From an uncultured Erythrobacter sp. (GTDB taxonomy: Bacteria; Pseudomonadota; Alphaproteobacteria; Sphingomonadales; Sphingomonadaceae): a stretch of 64,000 nt of DNA. The translations under genes and the position numbers were made by a program. The notes beneath the pieces were generated by a model. It saw only the letters and a list, made by a program, of their open reading frames with translations. It was not told the origin of the DNA and made no database searches. Positions 18,921 to 31,700 of this stretch are shown piece by piece; the first letter of the stretch is position 1, and each line of letters opens with the position of its first letter. The stretch covers positions 1 through 64,000 of the forward strand of contig CAJXJR010000009.1 in the NCBI GenBank assembly GCA_913055155.1. Direction: 5' to 3'.

Positions 18921-19691
18921 TTAGCCCGGCTTGCGGAACCGCAGCGCGAACTTGTCGCTAACGCCGTCGAAATCGCCGGGCGCGACATCGCGCGGGTCGG
19001 CGGGGTTGTGCAGGACGTCGCTTTCCGCCTCCAGCACGAAGCCTGCCGTCGTCACCTGCTGGCGCACGGCGGCGGGGTCGATGCGGTGGAGCGTCGAGGT
19101 AGCACTGGTGCCGGTGCCGGGCGCGGCGTGGTCTTCCACGAAATAGATGCCGCCGGGGCGCAGCGCGGCGAACACCGCCGCATTGGCGCCGGCGATATTG
19201 CCGTTGGCAAGGTCGTGGTAGTTCTCGGTGGTCCACACCAGGTCCACCGGTTCGGGCAGGGTCATGGTGTCATAGCCGTCGACCACCACGACCTCGACAT
19301 TGCCGTACTGCTCGGCAATCGCGTTGATGCCGTCCAGCCCCCCGGGGCGACTGGCGAAGAAGGCGGGCATCAGGGCATAGACCTTGCCTTCGGGCCCCAC
19401 GGTCTGAGCAAGGATGCGCGTGTAATAGCCGCCGCCGGGCGCGATCTCGGCGATCACGTCGCCGCGCTGCACGCCGGAAAAGGCGACGATTTCCTCGGGT
19501 TTGCGCGCTGCATCGCGGGCCACGTCCTCGGCCGGGCGCGCCGGGCTAAGCACGGCCGCCATGATGTAGTCTGCCATATCGACCTGGGCATAGCTGACCG
19601 GCACGGGCGAGGTATTGGCCCCGCAGGCAGCCAGCGAAAGGGCTGAAATCGTGGCAATGGTGGCGGTGGCGAGACGGGGGACAAGTCGCAT
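18921..19691 (-). CDS. Predicted lipoprotein with a class I methyltransferase fold
   Basis: A 256-aa protein. Residues 1-23 form a lipoprotein signal ending in the lipobox SLAAC-G, so the mature protein should be membrane-anchored outside the cytoplasm. The rest resembles a SAM-dependent methyltransferase: the glycine motif DVIAEIAPGGGYYTRIL, then VYAL, VDLVWTTENYHDL and LRPGGIYFVEDHAAP. Such exported methyltransferase-fold proteins are known in sphingomonads, but their substrate and their access to SAM are unclear. ATG at 19691 follows GGAGAG. It may be the last gene of a transcript with the MFS exporter and lactonase upstream (54-base gap). Confidence 0.82.
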   Translation of the reverse strand: MRLVPRLATATIATISALSLAACGANTSPVPVSYAQVDMADYIMAAVLSPARPAEDVARDAARKPEEIVAFSGVQRGDVIAEIAPGGGYYTRILAQTVGPEGKVYALMPAFFASRPGGLDGINAIAEQYGNVEVVVVDGYDTMTLPEPVDLVWTTENYHDLANGNIAGANAAVFAALRPGGIYFVEDHAAPGTGTSATSTLHRIDPAAVRQQVTTAGFVLEAESDVLHNPADPRDVAPGDFDGVSDKFALRFRKPG

Positions 19692-19745
19692 GGTGGGCTC
19701 TCCTTCGCGCCCCATGCTAAAGCCATTGCCCGCCGCGGCAAGGTC

Positions 19746-20936
19746 CTAAGCGGCGGCAGCCTTTTGCGCATCCAGCAGCCTCACCGCCTGCACGGCCACG
19801 ATCGCAACCAGCCCGATCATCGCCGCACCGACATACCACGGCGCATCCATCGCCCACTGGCCATAGATCGCCCCGAAAATGGGCGGCGCCACGATCCGGC
19901 CGACAGCGTTGGACGCCATCAGCAGCCCCATGGTGCTGCCCTGCCGTTCGGGCGGGGTATTGCGACTGAGCAGTGCGCCCGCGCTGGGAAAGGCCAGGCT
20001 ATGGCCCATCATCAGTACGCCCATCAGCAAAACGCCGGAGACAGGCGTGCGGATCACCGGTTGCAGCACCATCGATGCCGCCAGCAGCACCAGCCCGATA
20101 ACGATCACCCGCGCCTCTCCAAAGCGGGCCACCAGCGGGCCGATCAGCACCAGCTGCGCGAACAGCCCGCCAGCGCCGATGGCCAGGAAGGCAAAGCCCA
20201 GGTCATGCGCGCTCCAGCCGAAATTCGCCTCGCTCCACAAGCCGTAGATCGCTTCCATCGAGGCGAAGGCGGCGATGCCGAAGAAGGCGATTACGAACAG
20301 CCGCACCAGCAGCGGTTGCGAGGTAACGAAGGTGAAGGCTTCGGAGTATTTCGGCAGCGGACGACCCTTGCCGCTCGGCGGCACCGCGTCGCGCAGCACC
20401 GCCATGCACCAAACGCTGGCCAACACCGACAGACCGCCGGCCAGGAAGATCGGCAGGCGGAAGCTTTCCGCTGCCACCTCTTCGCCCGCGAACACCCCGC
20501 CCAGGACCGGGCCGAAGGCAAAACCAAGGCTGAAGGCGGCGCCGAAATAGCCCATGGTCTTGGCACGGCGTTCGGGCGGGGAAACGTCGGCGATAAAGCC
20601 CTGGCACACGCCCAGCGTGCCCGAGAAGAAGCCGCTGAAAACGCGGATCAGGATCGCCGCCCACAGCGTGGGCGCATAGGCGAAGGCCACGTAGGAAAGG
20701 CCGGCGATCATGGTCGTCACCGCCAGCACCTTGCGCCGCCCCCAGCTATCCGACTTGCGGCCCCAGAATATCTCGCCAAAGACATTGCCGAAGCTGTAGG
20801 CGGCGAACAGCAACGCGATCTCGACCGGCTGCGCGTCGAACACCTGGCCGTAAAACGGCAGCAGCGGCAGGATCAGGCTGAACCCAGCGATATTGATGAA
20901 TACCGCGACCAGCAGCGGAGGAAGGCGCCTATCCAC
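19746..20936 (-). CDS. MFS transporter of the tetracycline-exporter (TCR/Tet) type
   Basis: A 396-aa, 12-helix major-facilitator protein. The N-terminal half has NIAGFSLILPLLPFYGQ, typical of drug/H+ antiporters of the TetA-like group, and the loop 2-3 motif GRKSDSWGRRKVL. The repeat loop in the second half is weaker. The substrate is unknown; assigning tetracycline resistance would be unjustified. The start codon is GTG at 20936, 5 bases after the stop of the lactonase gene, so the two are probably one operon. Confidence 0.9.
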   Translation of the reverse strand: MDRRLPPLLVAVFINIAGFSLILPLLPFYGQVFDAQPVEIALLFAAYSFGNVFGEIFWGRKSDSWGRRKVLAVTTMIAGLSYVAFAYAPTLWAAILIRVFSGFFSGTLGVCQGFIADVSPPERRAKTMGYFGAAFSLGFAFGPVLGGVFAGEEVAAESFRLPIFLAGGLSVLASVWCMAVLRDAVPPSGKGRPLPKYSEAFTFVTSQPLLVRLFVIAFFGIAAFASMEAIYGLWSEANFGWSAHDLGFAFLAIGAGGLFAQLVLIGPLVARFGEARVIVIGLVLLAASMVLQPVIRTPVSGVLLMGVLMMGHSLAFPSAGALLSRNTPPERQGSTMGLLMASNAVGRIVAPPIFGAIYGQWAMDAPWYVGAAMIGLVAIVAVQAVRLLDAQKAAAA

Positions 20937-20941
20937 GGCAG

Positions 20942-21808
20942 TTACCCGGCATAGCGCGGTTCCGGCAGGCCCGTAACGCCAAGGCCGTCGATCACGTAGT
21001 TGAACCCGTCGCCTTCCTCCGGCTCGCGGCCCAGGAAGCTCGGGTCGATGCTGGGCACGAACAGGCGGTCAAGCTCGGGGCCGAAGAACATGCAGCTGGC
21101 GGGCAGTTTCGTCGGCATTTCGATCGCCTGCTTTACCTCGCCTGCGGGCGAGAGCTGCAGCACCACCCCGCCCTCGCAGATGGCCACCCACATGTCCCCG
21201 TTGGCGTCGATGGTCGCGCCGTCGGGAATGGGGCCATAATCGCTGGTGTCGAAGAATTCGCGGCGATTGAATGCGGTGCCGCTCTCCAGGTCGTAGTCGT
21301 AGGCGTAGATCAAGTGCGCCATGGAATCGGCATGGTAGAGCGTGGCATTGTCCGGAGACCAGCACGGGCCGTTGCCCAGCAACAGCTTTGCGTCCAGCTG
21401 GCGGATCGCGTGGTCCGAGCCAAGGCTGAACAGGCCGCCCAGCGGTTCGCTGGCCTTGCGGTGGCTGGTGCCGAAGACGAAGCGCCCGGCACGGTCCACC
21501 TTGCCGTCTGCCAGTTGCACGTCCGCATTGGCCGGGTCGAGCAGCGCCAAAGGCGCCGTCTCGCCGCTATCGAAATCGAGCGTGTGGACGCCGTCACCCA
21601 GCGCCAGCACCGCCCCACCAACTTCCCGCAGCGCCATGGAGCCGATGATATCGGGCACATCCCACGCGCGATGGTCGCCGCTGGCCGGGTCCCAGCGAAA
21701 CACCTTCTTCGCAAAGATATCGATGTAATACAGCGCCTGCTCGGCGACGTCCCACACAGGGCCCTCGCCAACCGAACAGCGCGGCAGGTCCAGCTTGGTG
21801 ATGCGCAT
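20942..21808 (-). CDS. SMP-30/gluconolactonase-family sugar lactonase
   Basis: A 288-aa six-bladed beta-propeller hydrolase. Metal ligands can be seen as E in SVGEGPVWD (about residue 15), N in LGNGPCWSPDN and D in IPDGATIDANGDMW. Family members open lactones of sugar acids or related compounds; the substrate here is not known. It is the first gene of a leftward operon with an MFS transporter. A perfect 14-bp palindrome (21835-21848) lies 27 bases upstream of its ATG and is a likely operator. Confidence 0.9.
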   Translation of the reverse strand: MRITKLDLPRCSVGEGPVWDVAEQALYYIDIFAKKVFRWDPASGDHRAWDVPDIIGSMALREVGGAVLALGDGVHTLDFDSGETAPLALLDPANADVQLADGKVDRAGRFVFGTSHRKASEPLGGLFSLGSDHAIRQLDAKLLLGNGPCWSPDNATLYHADSMAHLIYAYDYDLESGTAFNRREFFDTSDYGPIPDGATIDANGDMWVAICEGGVVLQLSPAGEVKQAIEMPTKLPASCMFFGPELDRLFVPSIDPSFLGREPEEGDGFNYVIDGLGVTGLPEPRYAG

Positions 21809-21834
21809 CCCTCAATCCCCTCCGATCGCTAATA

Positions 21835-21848
21835 CTAACGATCGTTAG
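21835..21848. promoter_or_regulatory. Perfect 14-bp palindrome, candidate TetR-type operator
   Basis: CTAACGATCGTTAG is exactly self-complementary and lies 27 bases upstream of the lactonase ATG, where a repressor would block transcription of the lactonase-MFS pair. The sequence resembles operators of TetR-family regulators. No regulator gene is nearby in the window, so the binding protein is unknown. Confidence 0.6.
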
Positions 21849-21918
21849 GATCAGGGCAAGTGCTGACGAAAGCGCAATGGCGATGCTTGGTCCGCGGCTA
21901 GCGGAACGCAAGTGCGAA

Positions 21919-22061
21919 CGCCCGCCCGCAGCGGGCGCAGTCCGGATGCGCGTCCAGCGAGGACGAAGCCGCGGATGCGGCTTCGAAAAACAAGCTAGGC
22001 TAAGCCCCTCCAAGCCGCCTTTGGCGGCGGTCCCCCTCCCCATGCCTGCGGCAAGGGGAGG
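21919..22061. repeat. Cluster of four hairpins downstream of secA (REP-like intergenic element)
   Basis: Four inverted repeats lie in tandem: a 7-bp stem at 21919-21937, a 9-bp stem at 21964-21985 (loop GGAT), a 6-bp stem at 22014-22028 and an 11-bp interrupted stem at 22035-22061. The last is only 9 bases from the secA stop and can act as an mRNA 3' structure. None has a T-run. The pattern looks like a repetitive extragenic palindromic element; copy number elsewhere in the genome cannot be judged here. Confidence 0.55.
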
Positions 22062-22070
22062 ATGGTATGG

Positions 22071-24878
<2,808 letters not shown>

Positions 24879-24964
24879 AAGGCACGAATCCTGTCAGAAA
24901 ATATGGAAAGAGGCCGCGCGCGTGCGCAGCCGGAAACATCAGGCGGGTGTGGAACGTCGCGGCG

Positions 24965-25225
24965 CTATTCGCGCGCGCGGTCTGCCTGCAGCTGGACGGT
25001 GGGCGTCCAGACGATCACCGGCTTCGCAGGGCATGGCGTGGCGGTACGCTGGCCGGTCGGGGCCAGGCGGACAAGCTCCAGCGGCTGCATGGTGACCGTC
25101 TGGCAGTCCTCCGCAGTACCGGCTGCTGCCACGCTGACAACGCTCGCCTGCGCAGCCACGGCAGGCGTGCTCGCCAGCCCAAGGCCGGAAACAAGCGCAA
25201 GCAGGGTGAGCAATTGGCGAAGCAT
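24965..25225 (-). CDS. Small secreted protein of unknown function
   Basis: An 86-aa protein with a signal peptide (residues 1-24, ending AVAAQA). The mature part is about 60 residues with two cysteines (AEDCQTV, TPCPAKP) that could form a disulfide. No family recognised. It lies 86 bases upstream of secA on the same strand. Confidence 0.55.
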   Translation of the reverse strand: MLRQLLTLLALVSGLGLASTPAVAAQASVVSVAAAGTAEDCQTVTMQPLELVRLAPTGQRTATPCPAKPVIVWTPTVQLQADRARE

Positions 25226-25353
25226 GTAGGGGCTCAGATAGCGCCTGTTTCCTTAAAGTCCACTGACTGCGCGAAAAAGCCGGGAAGAAGCCCCTGTCCG
25301 GGGGCGGCGCTTCGCGCTTGCCAAACCACCCGCAGGCAACGAAGCAAGGCAGC

Positions 25354-26251
25354 ATGTCGGGACAATCGCGCCACAGACTGGTCGCCCTTGATGGCATACG
25401 CGGCGTCGCGGCTCTTGTCGTCCTGCTGTTCCATATGCAGTTGCCCATCCCCGCGCAGTTCGACCGCGGATACCTGATGGTCGACCTGTTCTTCATGCTG
25501 AGCGGTTTCGTACTGACGCTGTCTGCCGAACCGCGCCTGCGCGGTGGCTGGCCGGGCTGACGTTTCATCATCGCCCGCTATCGCCGCCTGCTGCCCGTGG
25601 TGTTCGTGGGTGTTGCGGTAGGGGCGCTTGTCTATCTCGTCGTCACCCAGCCCGATTGGGGAATTCGCGGCTGGGCAGAGCGGCTGGCGATGGCTGCACT
25701 GCTGATCCCGATCATCACCATCCATCGCGATCCCGCGCTGTTTCCGCTGAACCGGGCACACTGGTCGCTGTTTTTCGAGCTTCTCGCCAACATCCTGCAT
25801 GCGCTGGTCCTGTGGCGGCTGCACACCCGCGCACTCGCGGCCCTCGTGGCCATGTCCGCGCTGCTGTTCGCCTGGTCGTGCCACTACGTGGGAGGCGGCA
25901 CGGCTGGCGCGTTCCAGGAAAACTGGCACTTCGGTTTCTTCCGGGTGCTGTTTGCCTATTCATGCGGCATGCTGATGGCGCGCATGTGGCAGACCCGCAG
26001 GCCCAACGGTGGCAGGGCGGCTGAACGCTGCGATGGCCTGGCTGGGTGCCATTTCCTACCCCCTATATGCCATTCACAGACCCACGCTTACCCTCGCCCG
26101 CCATCTTGGTGGCGGACTGTTGCTGGAAAGCGCGGCAGCGACCGGCAGCATCAGCCTTGCCGTTAACGTCGCCCTTACGCTGGAGCGCTCGCGGACCAGG
26201 CGCAGGACTGCGGACAGGGACCGCGCATCACCGCTTGCAAGCGAGCTTTGA
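25354..26251 (+). pseudogene. Acyltransferase (OafA/YrhL, acyltransferase_3 type), disrupted
   Basis: The reading frame begins RLVALDGIRGVAALVVLLFH and YLMVDLFFMLSGFVLT, the start of membrane O-acyltransferases that acylate surface sugars. A TGA at 25558-25560 interrupts it (likely a former TGG), after which the same frame continues with RFIIARYRRLLPVVF and further helices. Between about 25990 and 26008 the frame shifts by one base, and homology resumes in the next frame with LNAAMAWLGAISYPLYAIHRP, ending at 26251. Two independent lesions argue for a decayed gene rather than one sequencing error. The original product would have been about 300 aa, somewhat short for the family. Confidence 0.82.
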
Positions 26252-26281
26252 ATGATCCCCGGCCGGTGCTAGGCGCGCGCC

Positions 26282-27508
26282 ATGGATCTGGAAACTTCTC
26301 CTCTCGCCCTGCCCTTTCCCGACATGCCTTCGATAGAGGGCGTCACCCTGCGCGTGGCACGGGCTGGCTACAAGACATGGGACCGCGCCGACCTGACCTT
26401 TGCCGAACTGGCCGAAGGTACGGCTCTGGCAGGCGTGTTCACCCGCAACGTGTGCTGTTCCAGCGAAGTGGAGATCGGCCGCGAGCAGGTGAAACAGGGC
26501 CGCGCGCGCGCGCTGGTGGTGAACGCAGGTAATTCCAACGCCTTCACCGGCTATCGCGGGCGCGAGGCGGTGGAACAGATCATGGCGCAGGTGGCCGATG
26601 CGCTTGGTTGCGACAAGGGCGAAGTGCTGGTTTCGTCCACCGGGGTGATCGGCGTGCCGCTGCCCAAGGACAAGGCGCGCGAAGGGATTGCCAAGGTGCT
26701 GGAGGCAGAACCCGCCAGCTGGGAACAGGCCGCCACCACCATTGGCACTACCGATACCTTCGCCAAGGGCGCCACCACCGCGGCGATGCTGGGCGATACG
26801 CGCGTCACCCTGAACGGCATCATCAAGGGCAGCGGCATGATCGCGCCCGACATGGCGACCATGCTGGGCTATATCTTCACCGATGCGGCGGTAGAGCCTG
26901 CCTTCCTGCAACAATGCCTGTCCCAGGCGAACGCCGGCACCTTCAGCTGCATCACCGTGGACAGCGACACCTCCACCAGCGACACCGTGCTGGCCTTTGC
27001 CACGGGCAAGGCAGGCAATGCGCCGCTGGCCAGCTTCGACGATCCGGGTGCCGATGCCTTCATGGCCGCGCTCACCGACATGTGCCGCCAGCTCGCCCAC
27101 CTGGTGGTGCGCGATGGCGAAGGGGCGCAGAAATTCATCGCCGTTTCAGTGACGGGCGCCGTTTCCGACGAAAGCGCGCGGCGTGTCGGGCTGGCCATCG
27201 CCAATTCGCCGCTGGTGAAGACCGCGATTGCAGGCGGCGATGCCAACTGGGGCCGCGTGGTGATGGCGGTAGGCAAGGCAGGCGAACCGGCGGACCGCGA
27301 CAAGCTGGGCATCGCCTTCGGCGGTGTCTGGGCGGCGAAACAAGGCCTGCCGGTGGAAGGCTATGACGAAGCACCGGTTGCCAAACACCTCGAAGGGCGT
27401 GAGATCGACATTACCGTGGACCTTGGCCTGGGCGAAGGTCACGCCACCGTGTGGACCTGCGACCTGACGCACGGCTACATCTCGATCAACGCGGATTATC
27501 GTTCGTGA
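26282..27508 (+). CDS. argJ: Bifunctional ornithine acetyltransferase / N-acetylglutamate synthase
   Basis: Arginine biosynthesis enzyme that transfers acetyl from N-acetylornithine to glutamate (cyclic pathway), and in bifunctional forms also uses acetyl-CoA. The 408 aa are normal. The precursor cleaves itself before the nucleophile threonine, seen here as T193 in IAPDMATMLGYIFTDA. The preceding IKGSGMI and the later NSNAFTG segment fit the family. ATG at 26282. hisN follows after 10 bases, likely in one operon. Confidence 0.96.
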   Translation: MDLETSPLALPFPDMPSIEGVTLRVARAGYKTWDRADLTFAELAEGTALAGVFTRNVCCSSEVEIGREQVKQGRARALVVNAGNSNAFTGYRGREAVEQIMAQVADALGCDKGEVLVSSTGVIGVPLPKDKAREGIAKVLEAEPASWEQAATTIGTTDTFAKGATTAAMLGDTRVTLNGIIKGSGMIAPDMATMLGYIFTDAAVEPAFLQQCLSQANAGTFSCITVDSDTSTSDTVLAFATGKAGNAPLASFDDPGADAFMAALTDMCRQLAHLVVRDGEGAQKFIAVSVTGAVSDESARRVGLAIANSPLVKTAIAGGDANWGRVVMAVGKAGEPADRDKLGIAFGGVWAAKQGLPVEGYDEAPVAKHLEGREIDITVDLGLGEGHATVWTCDLTHGYISINADYRS

Positions 27509-27518
27509 GGGCGCGCGC

Positions 27519-28337
27519 ATGAGCATTATCGACCGCGAGATCCTGGCCATCTGCCGCGAGGTGACCGAGCAGGTGATCCTGCCGCGCTTTCGCAACCTTG
27601 CCGACCACCATGTCGAAGACAAATCGGCTTCGGGGGGCGGCTACGACCCCGTCACCATCGCCGACCGCGAGAGCGAGGAGGCGCTGCAGGAAGCGCTCGA
27701 CAAGCTCGCCCCCGGCCTGCCCTGCGTGGGTGAGGAAGCCGCGCATCACGATGCCGGCGTGATGGAACACCTCAAGGGGCCATGCTGGATCGTCGACCCC
27801 ATCGACGGCACCCGCAACTTTGCCAGCGGACAGCCGCCCTTCGGCATCCTGATCGCGCAGGCCGATGGCGGCGTGGCCCAAAGCGGATGGATCTACGATT
27901 GCCCGTCAGGCCGGTTCTGCGCCGCCCATCGCGGCAAGGGCGCCTTTGTCGGCGGCGAACGCGTGAGCGCCGTCACCACCGGCGAAGAGCCGCCCGTGGC
28001 CGCCATCTCGCTGATTTTCATGGACGACAGCAAGCGCGAGGCGATGAAGGCGCACATCTGCCCGCACTATCGCCTGGTCGACATCCCCTATTGCGCGGCG
28101 GAGCAATACCCGCGCCTGGGCCTTGGCGTGAACGATGTTTCCATCTTCGAGCGCACGCTAGCCTGGGACCATGCGGCAGGCTGCCTGTGGCTGGAGGAAG
28201 CGGGCGGCAAGGCCGCGCGGCCCGACGACGGTTCGCCCTACCGAGTGGACGAATGGGACCGCAAGGGCCTGGTCGCGGCCGCCACGCCATCCCTGTGGGA
28301 AGCCATGGCGGCGCGGATCAATTCGCTGGACGCCTAG
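27519..28337 (+). CDS. hisN: Inositol-monophosphatase-family phosphatase, probably histidinol-phosphatase
   Basis: A 272-aa metal-dependent phosphatase. Active-site motifs are DPVTIADRESE, GEE (71-73), the signature WIVDPIDGTRNF (D93, D96) and WDHAAGCLWLEEAGG. In alphaproteobacteria the homologue next to argJ is the HisN-type histidinol-phosphate phosphatase, the last phosphatase step of histidine synthesis; an inositol or other sugar phosphate substrate cannot be excluded. Its last 4 bases overlap the end of trxA on the opposite strand. Confidence 0.88.
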   Translation: MSIIDREILAICREVTEQVILPRFRNLADHHVEDKSASGGGYDPVTIADRESEEALQEALDKLAPGLPCVGEEAAHHDAGVMEHLKGPCWIVDPIDGTRNFASGQPPFGILIAQADGGVAQSGWIYDCPSGRFCAAHRGKGAFVGGERVSAVTTGEEPPVAAISLIFMDDSKREAMKAHICPHYRLVDIPYCAAEQYPRLGLGVNDVSIFERTLAWDHAAGCLWLEEAGGKAARPDDGSPYRVDEWDRKGLVAAATPSLWEAMAARINSLDA

Positions 28338-28654
28338 ACGACGCTTTCCAGCCAGGTCTTCAGCGCGTTCTTCGGAGCCGCACCCATCTGCTGGGCCACC
28401 GGCTTGCCATCCTTGAACACCACCAGGAAGGGGATCGACTGCACGCCCATCTGGCCGGGCACGTCGGGGTTTTCCATGATGTCCATCTTGGCGATCGTGA
28501 CCTTGTCGGCCAGCTCGTCGGACAGTTCTTCCAGCGCGGGTGCGATCATCTTGCACGGGCCGCACCAGTCGGCCCAGAAATCCACCAGCACGGGCTTGTC
28601 GGCGTTCAGCACGTCTTCCTGGAAGCTGGCATCGGTAACATTCACGGTCGCCAT
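28334..28654 (-). CDS. trxA: Thioredoxin
   Basis: Cytosolic disulfide reductase of 106 aa with the redox motif ADWCGPCKMIAP (C31, C34), the cis-proline region VQSIPFLVVFKDG and the usual length. ATG at 28654. It is the final gene after addA (91-base gap), a common arrangement in this group. Confidence 0.96.
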   Translation of the reverse strand: MATVNVTDASFQEDVLNADKPVLVDFWADWCGPCKMIAPALEELSDELADKVTIAKMDIMENPDVPGQMGVQSIPFLVVFKDGKPVAQQMGAAPKNALKTWLESVV

Positions 28655-28745
28655 TGGCTTTCTCCTGCTATCTCGTGGCCCCTACCTAGGCACTTCGTTG
28701 GGGGACTCAATGGGCAGGCGGCAATAGCTTTACTTGGGTCCACAG

Positions 28746-31700
28746 CTATTCAGGCTTGTGCACGTCCAGCACGTCAGCCGGAATGGCCACCAGTTGCGGC
28801 GTCTGGGTGTAAAGCACCGCGGCCTCGATCGTGCGATCCGGGTAGATCACCGAAAGCGCGGCGGCATAGGCGCCCATCTGTTTCAGCGTGCTTGGCGGAA
28901 CACCCGCCAGATCGGCAGGCGGGCGCCGTGCGGTCTTGAAATCGGCCACCAGCACACGGTCCGGCAAGACCAGCAGGCGGTCTGCCGTGCCCGCGATCAC
29001 CTGTGTGCCCACCGTGGCCGCCAGCGGAACCTCTGCCAGCGCATCGGGGCCGAACAGGTCGCGCCATTCGGGTGCGTCGATCACCGCCAGTGCGCGCGCC
29101 AGCATCTCGTCCCGCTCCGCCTGCGCCAGGTCCGGCGCACGGCGCGCCAGCCACGCCCGCGCACCGCTTTCGCGCAGCTCGCGCGGGGTATCGGGCAGGC
29201 GTTCCAGCAGGGCATGGATCAGCACCCCGCGCCGCGCGGCAATGGCGGCCTGTTCCGGCGGCAGTGGCGGGTCCGCGCCCAGTTCCTCCGCCCCGGCAGA
29301 GGGCGCCAGCGGACGCGGTGGGCGCGGTTCGGGGCCGACGGGCGTTGTGGCCCATGCGGGCAGCACTTCGGGGATCGGCAAGGCCTGCTGCGACTTGTGC
29401 GGGATGTCGGGCGCGCGCTGCCCCTGCTCCAGTCGCCAGCCCCAGATCGGGTCGTCCAGCGGCTGCGCATCGAACAGCGGGGCAAGGCGGGCAAACCAGC
29501 TGTCTTCCGCCGGTTCCTTCTCGGTCTTGCCCAGCGCCCCGCCGATGAACAGCGCCTCTTCCGCGCGAGTCATGGCGACATAGAGCAAGCGCCAGTGTTC
29601 CTGCCGATCGGCCGCCTTGGCCGCTTCTGCAGCAGCCTCGATGCGCCCGACCCGCTCCTCCTTGCTCAGGCCGGGCAGCGGTATTTCGCGCCCGTCCCCG
29701 CCCGGCAAGTCTTCCTCCAGCGCGATACCCGAATCGCGCGACCTGTCCGGATTGCCGCAAGCATCGGCCAGGATGACGATGGGCGCCTGCAAGCCCTTGG
29801 AACCGTGCACAGTCATCACCCGCACAAGGTCGCCCGCCCCTTCGGCCTCGCGCTTCAACTCGCCCTCGCCAGCGTCGAACCAGCGGATGAAGCCCTGCAG
29901 GCTGGGCGTGTTCGACGCGGCGAACTGCTGCGCGGCGTTCAGGAGCTCGTCGATCGGGTCGTTCGCTTCCCGGCCGAGCCGCGCCACCAGCTTGCCGCGC
30001 GCCTTCCACGGCCCCAGCAGCAACCAGTGCAGCAGCGCCTGCGGGGTCTCGAAATCGGCCAGCGCCAGCAATTCGCCCAGCATGGCCACGGTCTCGCGGG
30101 GCTTGTCCGCCGACAGGTCGCGCAAGTGATCCCATAGTGCCACGTCCTTTTCGCGCGGGGCATATTGCAGCAGGTCGTCCTGGCTCCACCCGAGGATGGG
30201 CGAGACCAGCAGGCTGGCAAGGCTAAGATCGTCGCGCGGCTGCGCGGCAAAGCGCAGCGCGGCCATCAGGTCCTTCACCGCCAGTGGCGCGCCGAGGCGC
30301 AAGCGGTCGACACCGGCTACCGGCACGCCGGCGGCATGCAGTTTTGCCACGATCAACCCGGTCAGTTCTCGGCGCTTGCGCACCAGCACCATGAAATCGC
30401 CCGGCGTGGCGTTGCGCGGGTTGTCCTTGTCCTTCACCAACGGAAAGCCGCCGTCCCACATGCGCTTGATCTGCTCGGCGATCTTCTCCGCCATGCGCCG
30501 CTCCGGCTCGGACACGCCGATTTCGGGTCCGTCCTCGCCTTCCACCTCCACCTCGTCCGGGTGGCCGGGCACGGGAGCCCACAGCGTGACGAGGCCGGGG
30601 CGATCGTCGCCCACATGCGGGTCGGGCCGCTGCTCCAGGCCGAAACTGGCGGGGCCGATGGCGTCGATAGCCTCGTCCACGAAGCTGAGCACGCTTTGCG
30701 CGGTGCGGTAGGAGCGGCCAAGGCCCAGCTCCTGCAATTCGCGCGCATCGATCCGCTCGCGCGCCTGCGCGGCATTCCGCACCCAGTCGGCCAGGCGCCG
30801 GGCATAGCTCTTGCGCGCGGCGGCGAAATTCTCCGGGCTGGTGCCCTGGAAGCGGAAGATCGCCTGCTTGTAGTCACCCACCACGAATATCGTACGAAGC
30901 CGGTCCTCGGCCTGTCCCAACCCGCTGAAGAAATCGTCTGTCAGCGCATCGATGATCGCCCACTGCGCCTCGTTGGTATCCTGCGCCTCGTCCACCAGGA
31001 TATGGTCGAACCGGCGATCCAGCTTGTAGCGGATCCACGCCGACATGTCGGAATTGCCCAGCAACTGGGCGGCGCGGGCGATCAGGTCGTCGAAATCGAC
31101 CAGCCCCTCGCGCGCCTTGGCATCGTCCCACGCCAGCGCGAACTTGCGGCCCACGTCCAACGCGGGGGTGATGTAATCGACAAGGTCGAGCAGCACAGCC
31201 TGCTCGCTGATTGCAGAAAGGTGTTCGGCAACGCGGGCGGCATAGTCGGCAACCGCCGGATCCTTCTTCTCCAGGCTGGAGAGCGAGCGCACGTCGCCCT
31301 TCTGAGTGAACAGCGCCGCAGTCAGGTCCGCGCAGGTTTCCAGCCGCCCGGCAGCATCACGCGCCAGCCAGCTGTCGATAGCCTCGATACAGGCGAGCGC
31401 AGTCTTGGTGCCCCAGTCGGCGTGGACTTCGCGCCATTGCCGCAAGGCGCCAACGTCAAAGGCATCGTCGGCGCAAAGGTCGGCAAGCATCTCCCTGCTG
31501 GCATCCGCATCCAGCCCCAGCAGCCGCTTCACCCGCGGTTCCATCGGCGGCTGCCACGCGCCCGGCCCCAGCCACACGTCGCGCGCCGCAGCACAGCGCA
31601 TCAGCCATGCGCGCGCACCGTCCGGGCCATGGCGCAGGGAGAGCATTTCCAGCGCCGCCTCGGCTGCCGGATCGCTCTCTTCCCATTCCACCAGCAATTC

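Noticed and set aside
19746-20936. MFS gene as a tetracycline resistance determinant
   Set aside because: It is only TetA-like at family level and forms an operon with a lactonase, so the substrate cannot be named.
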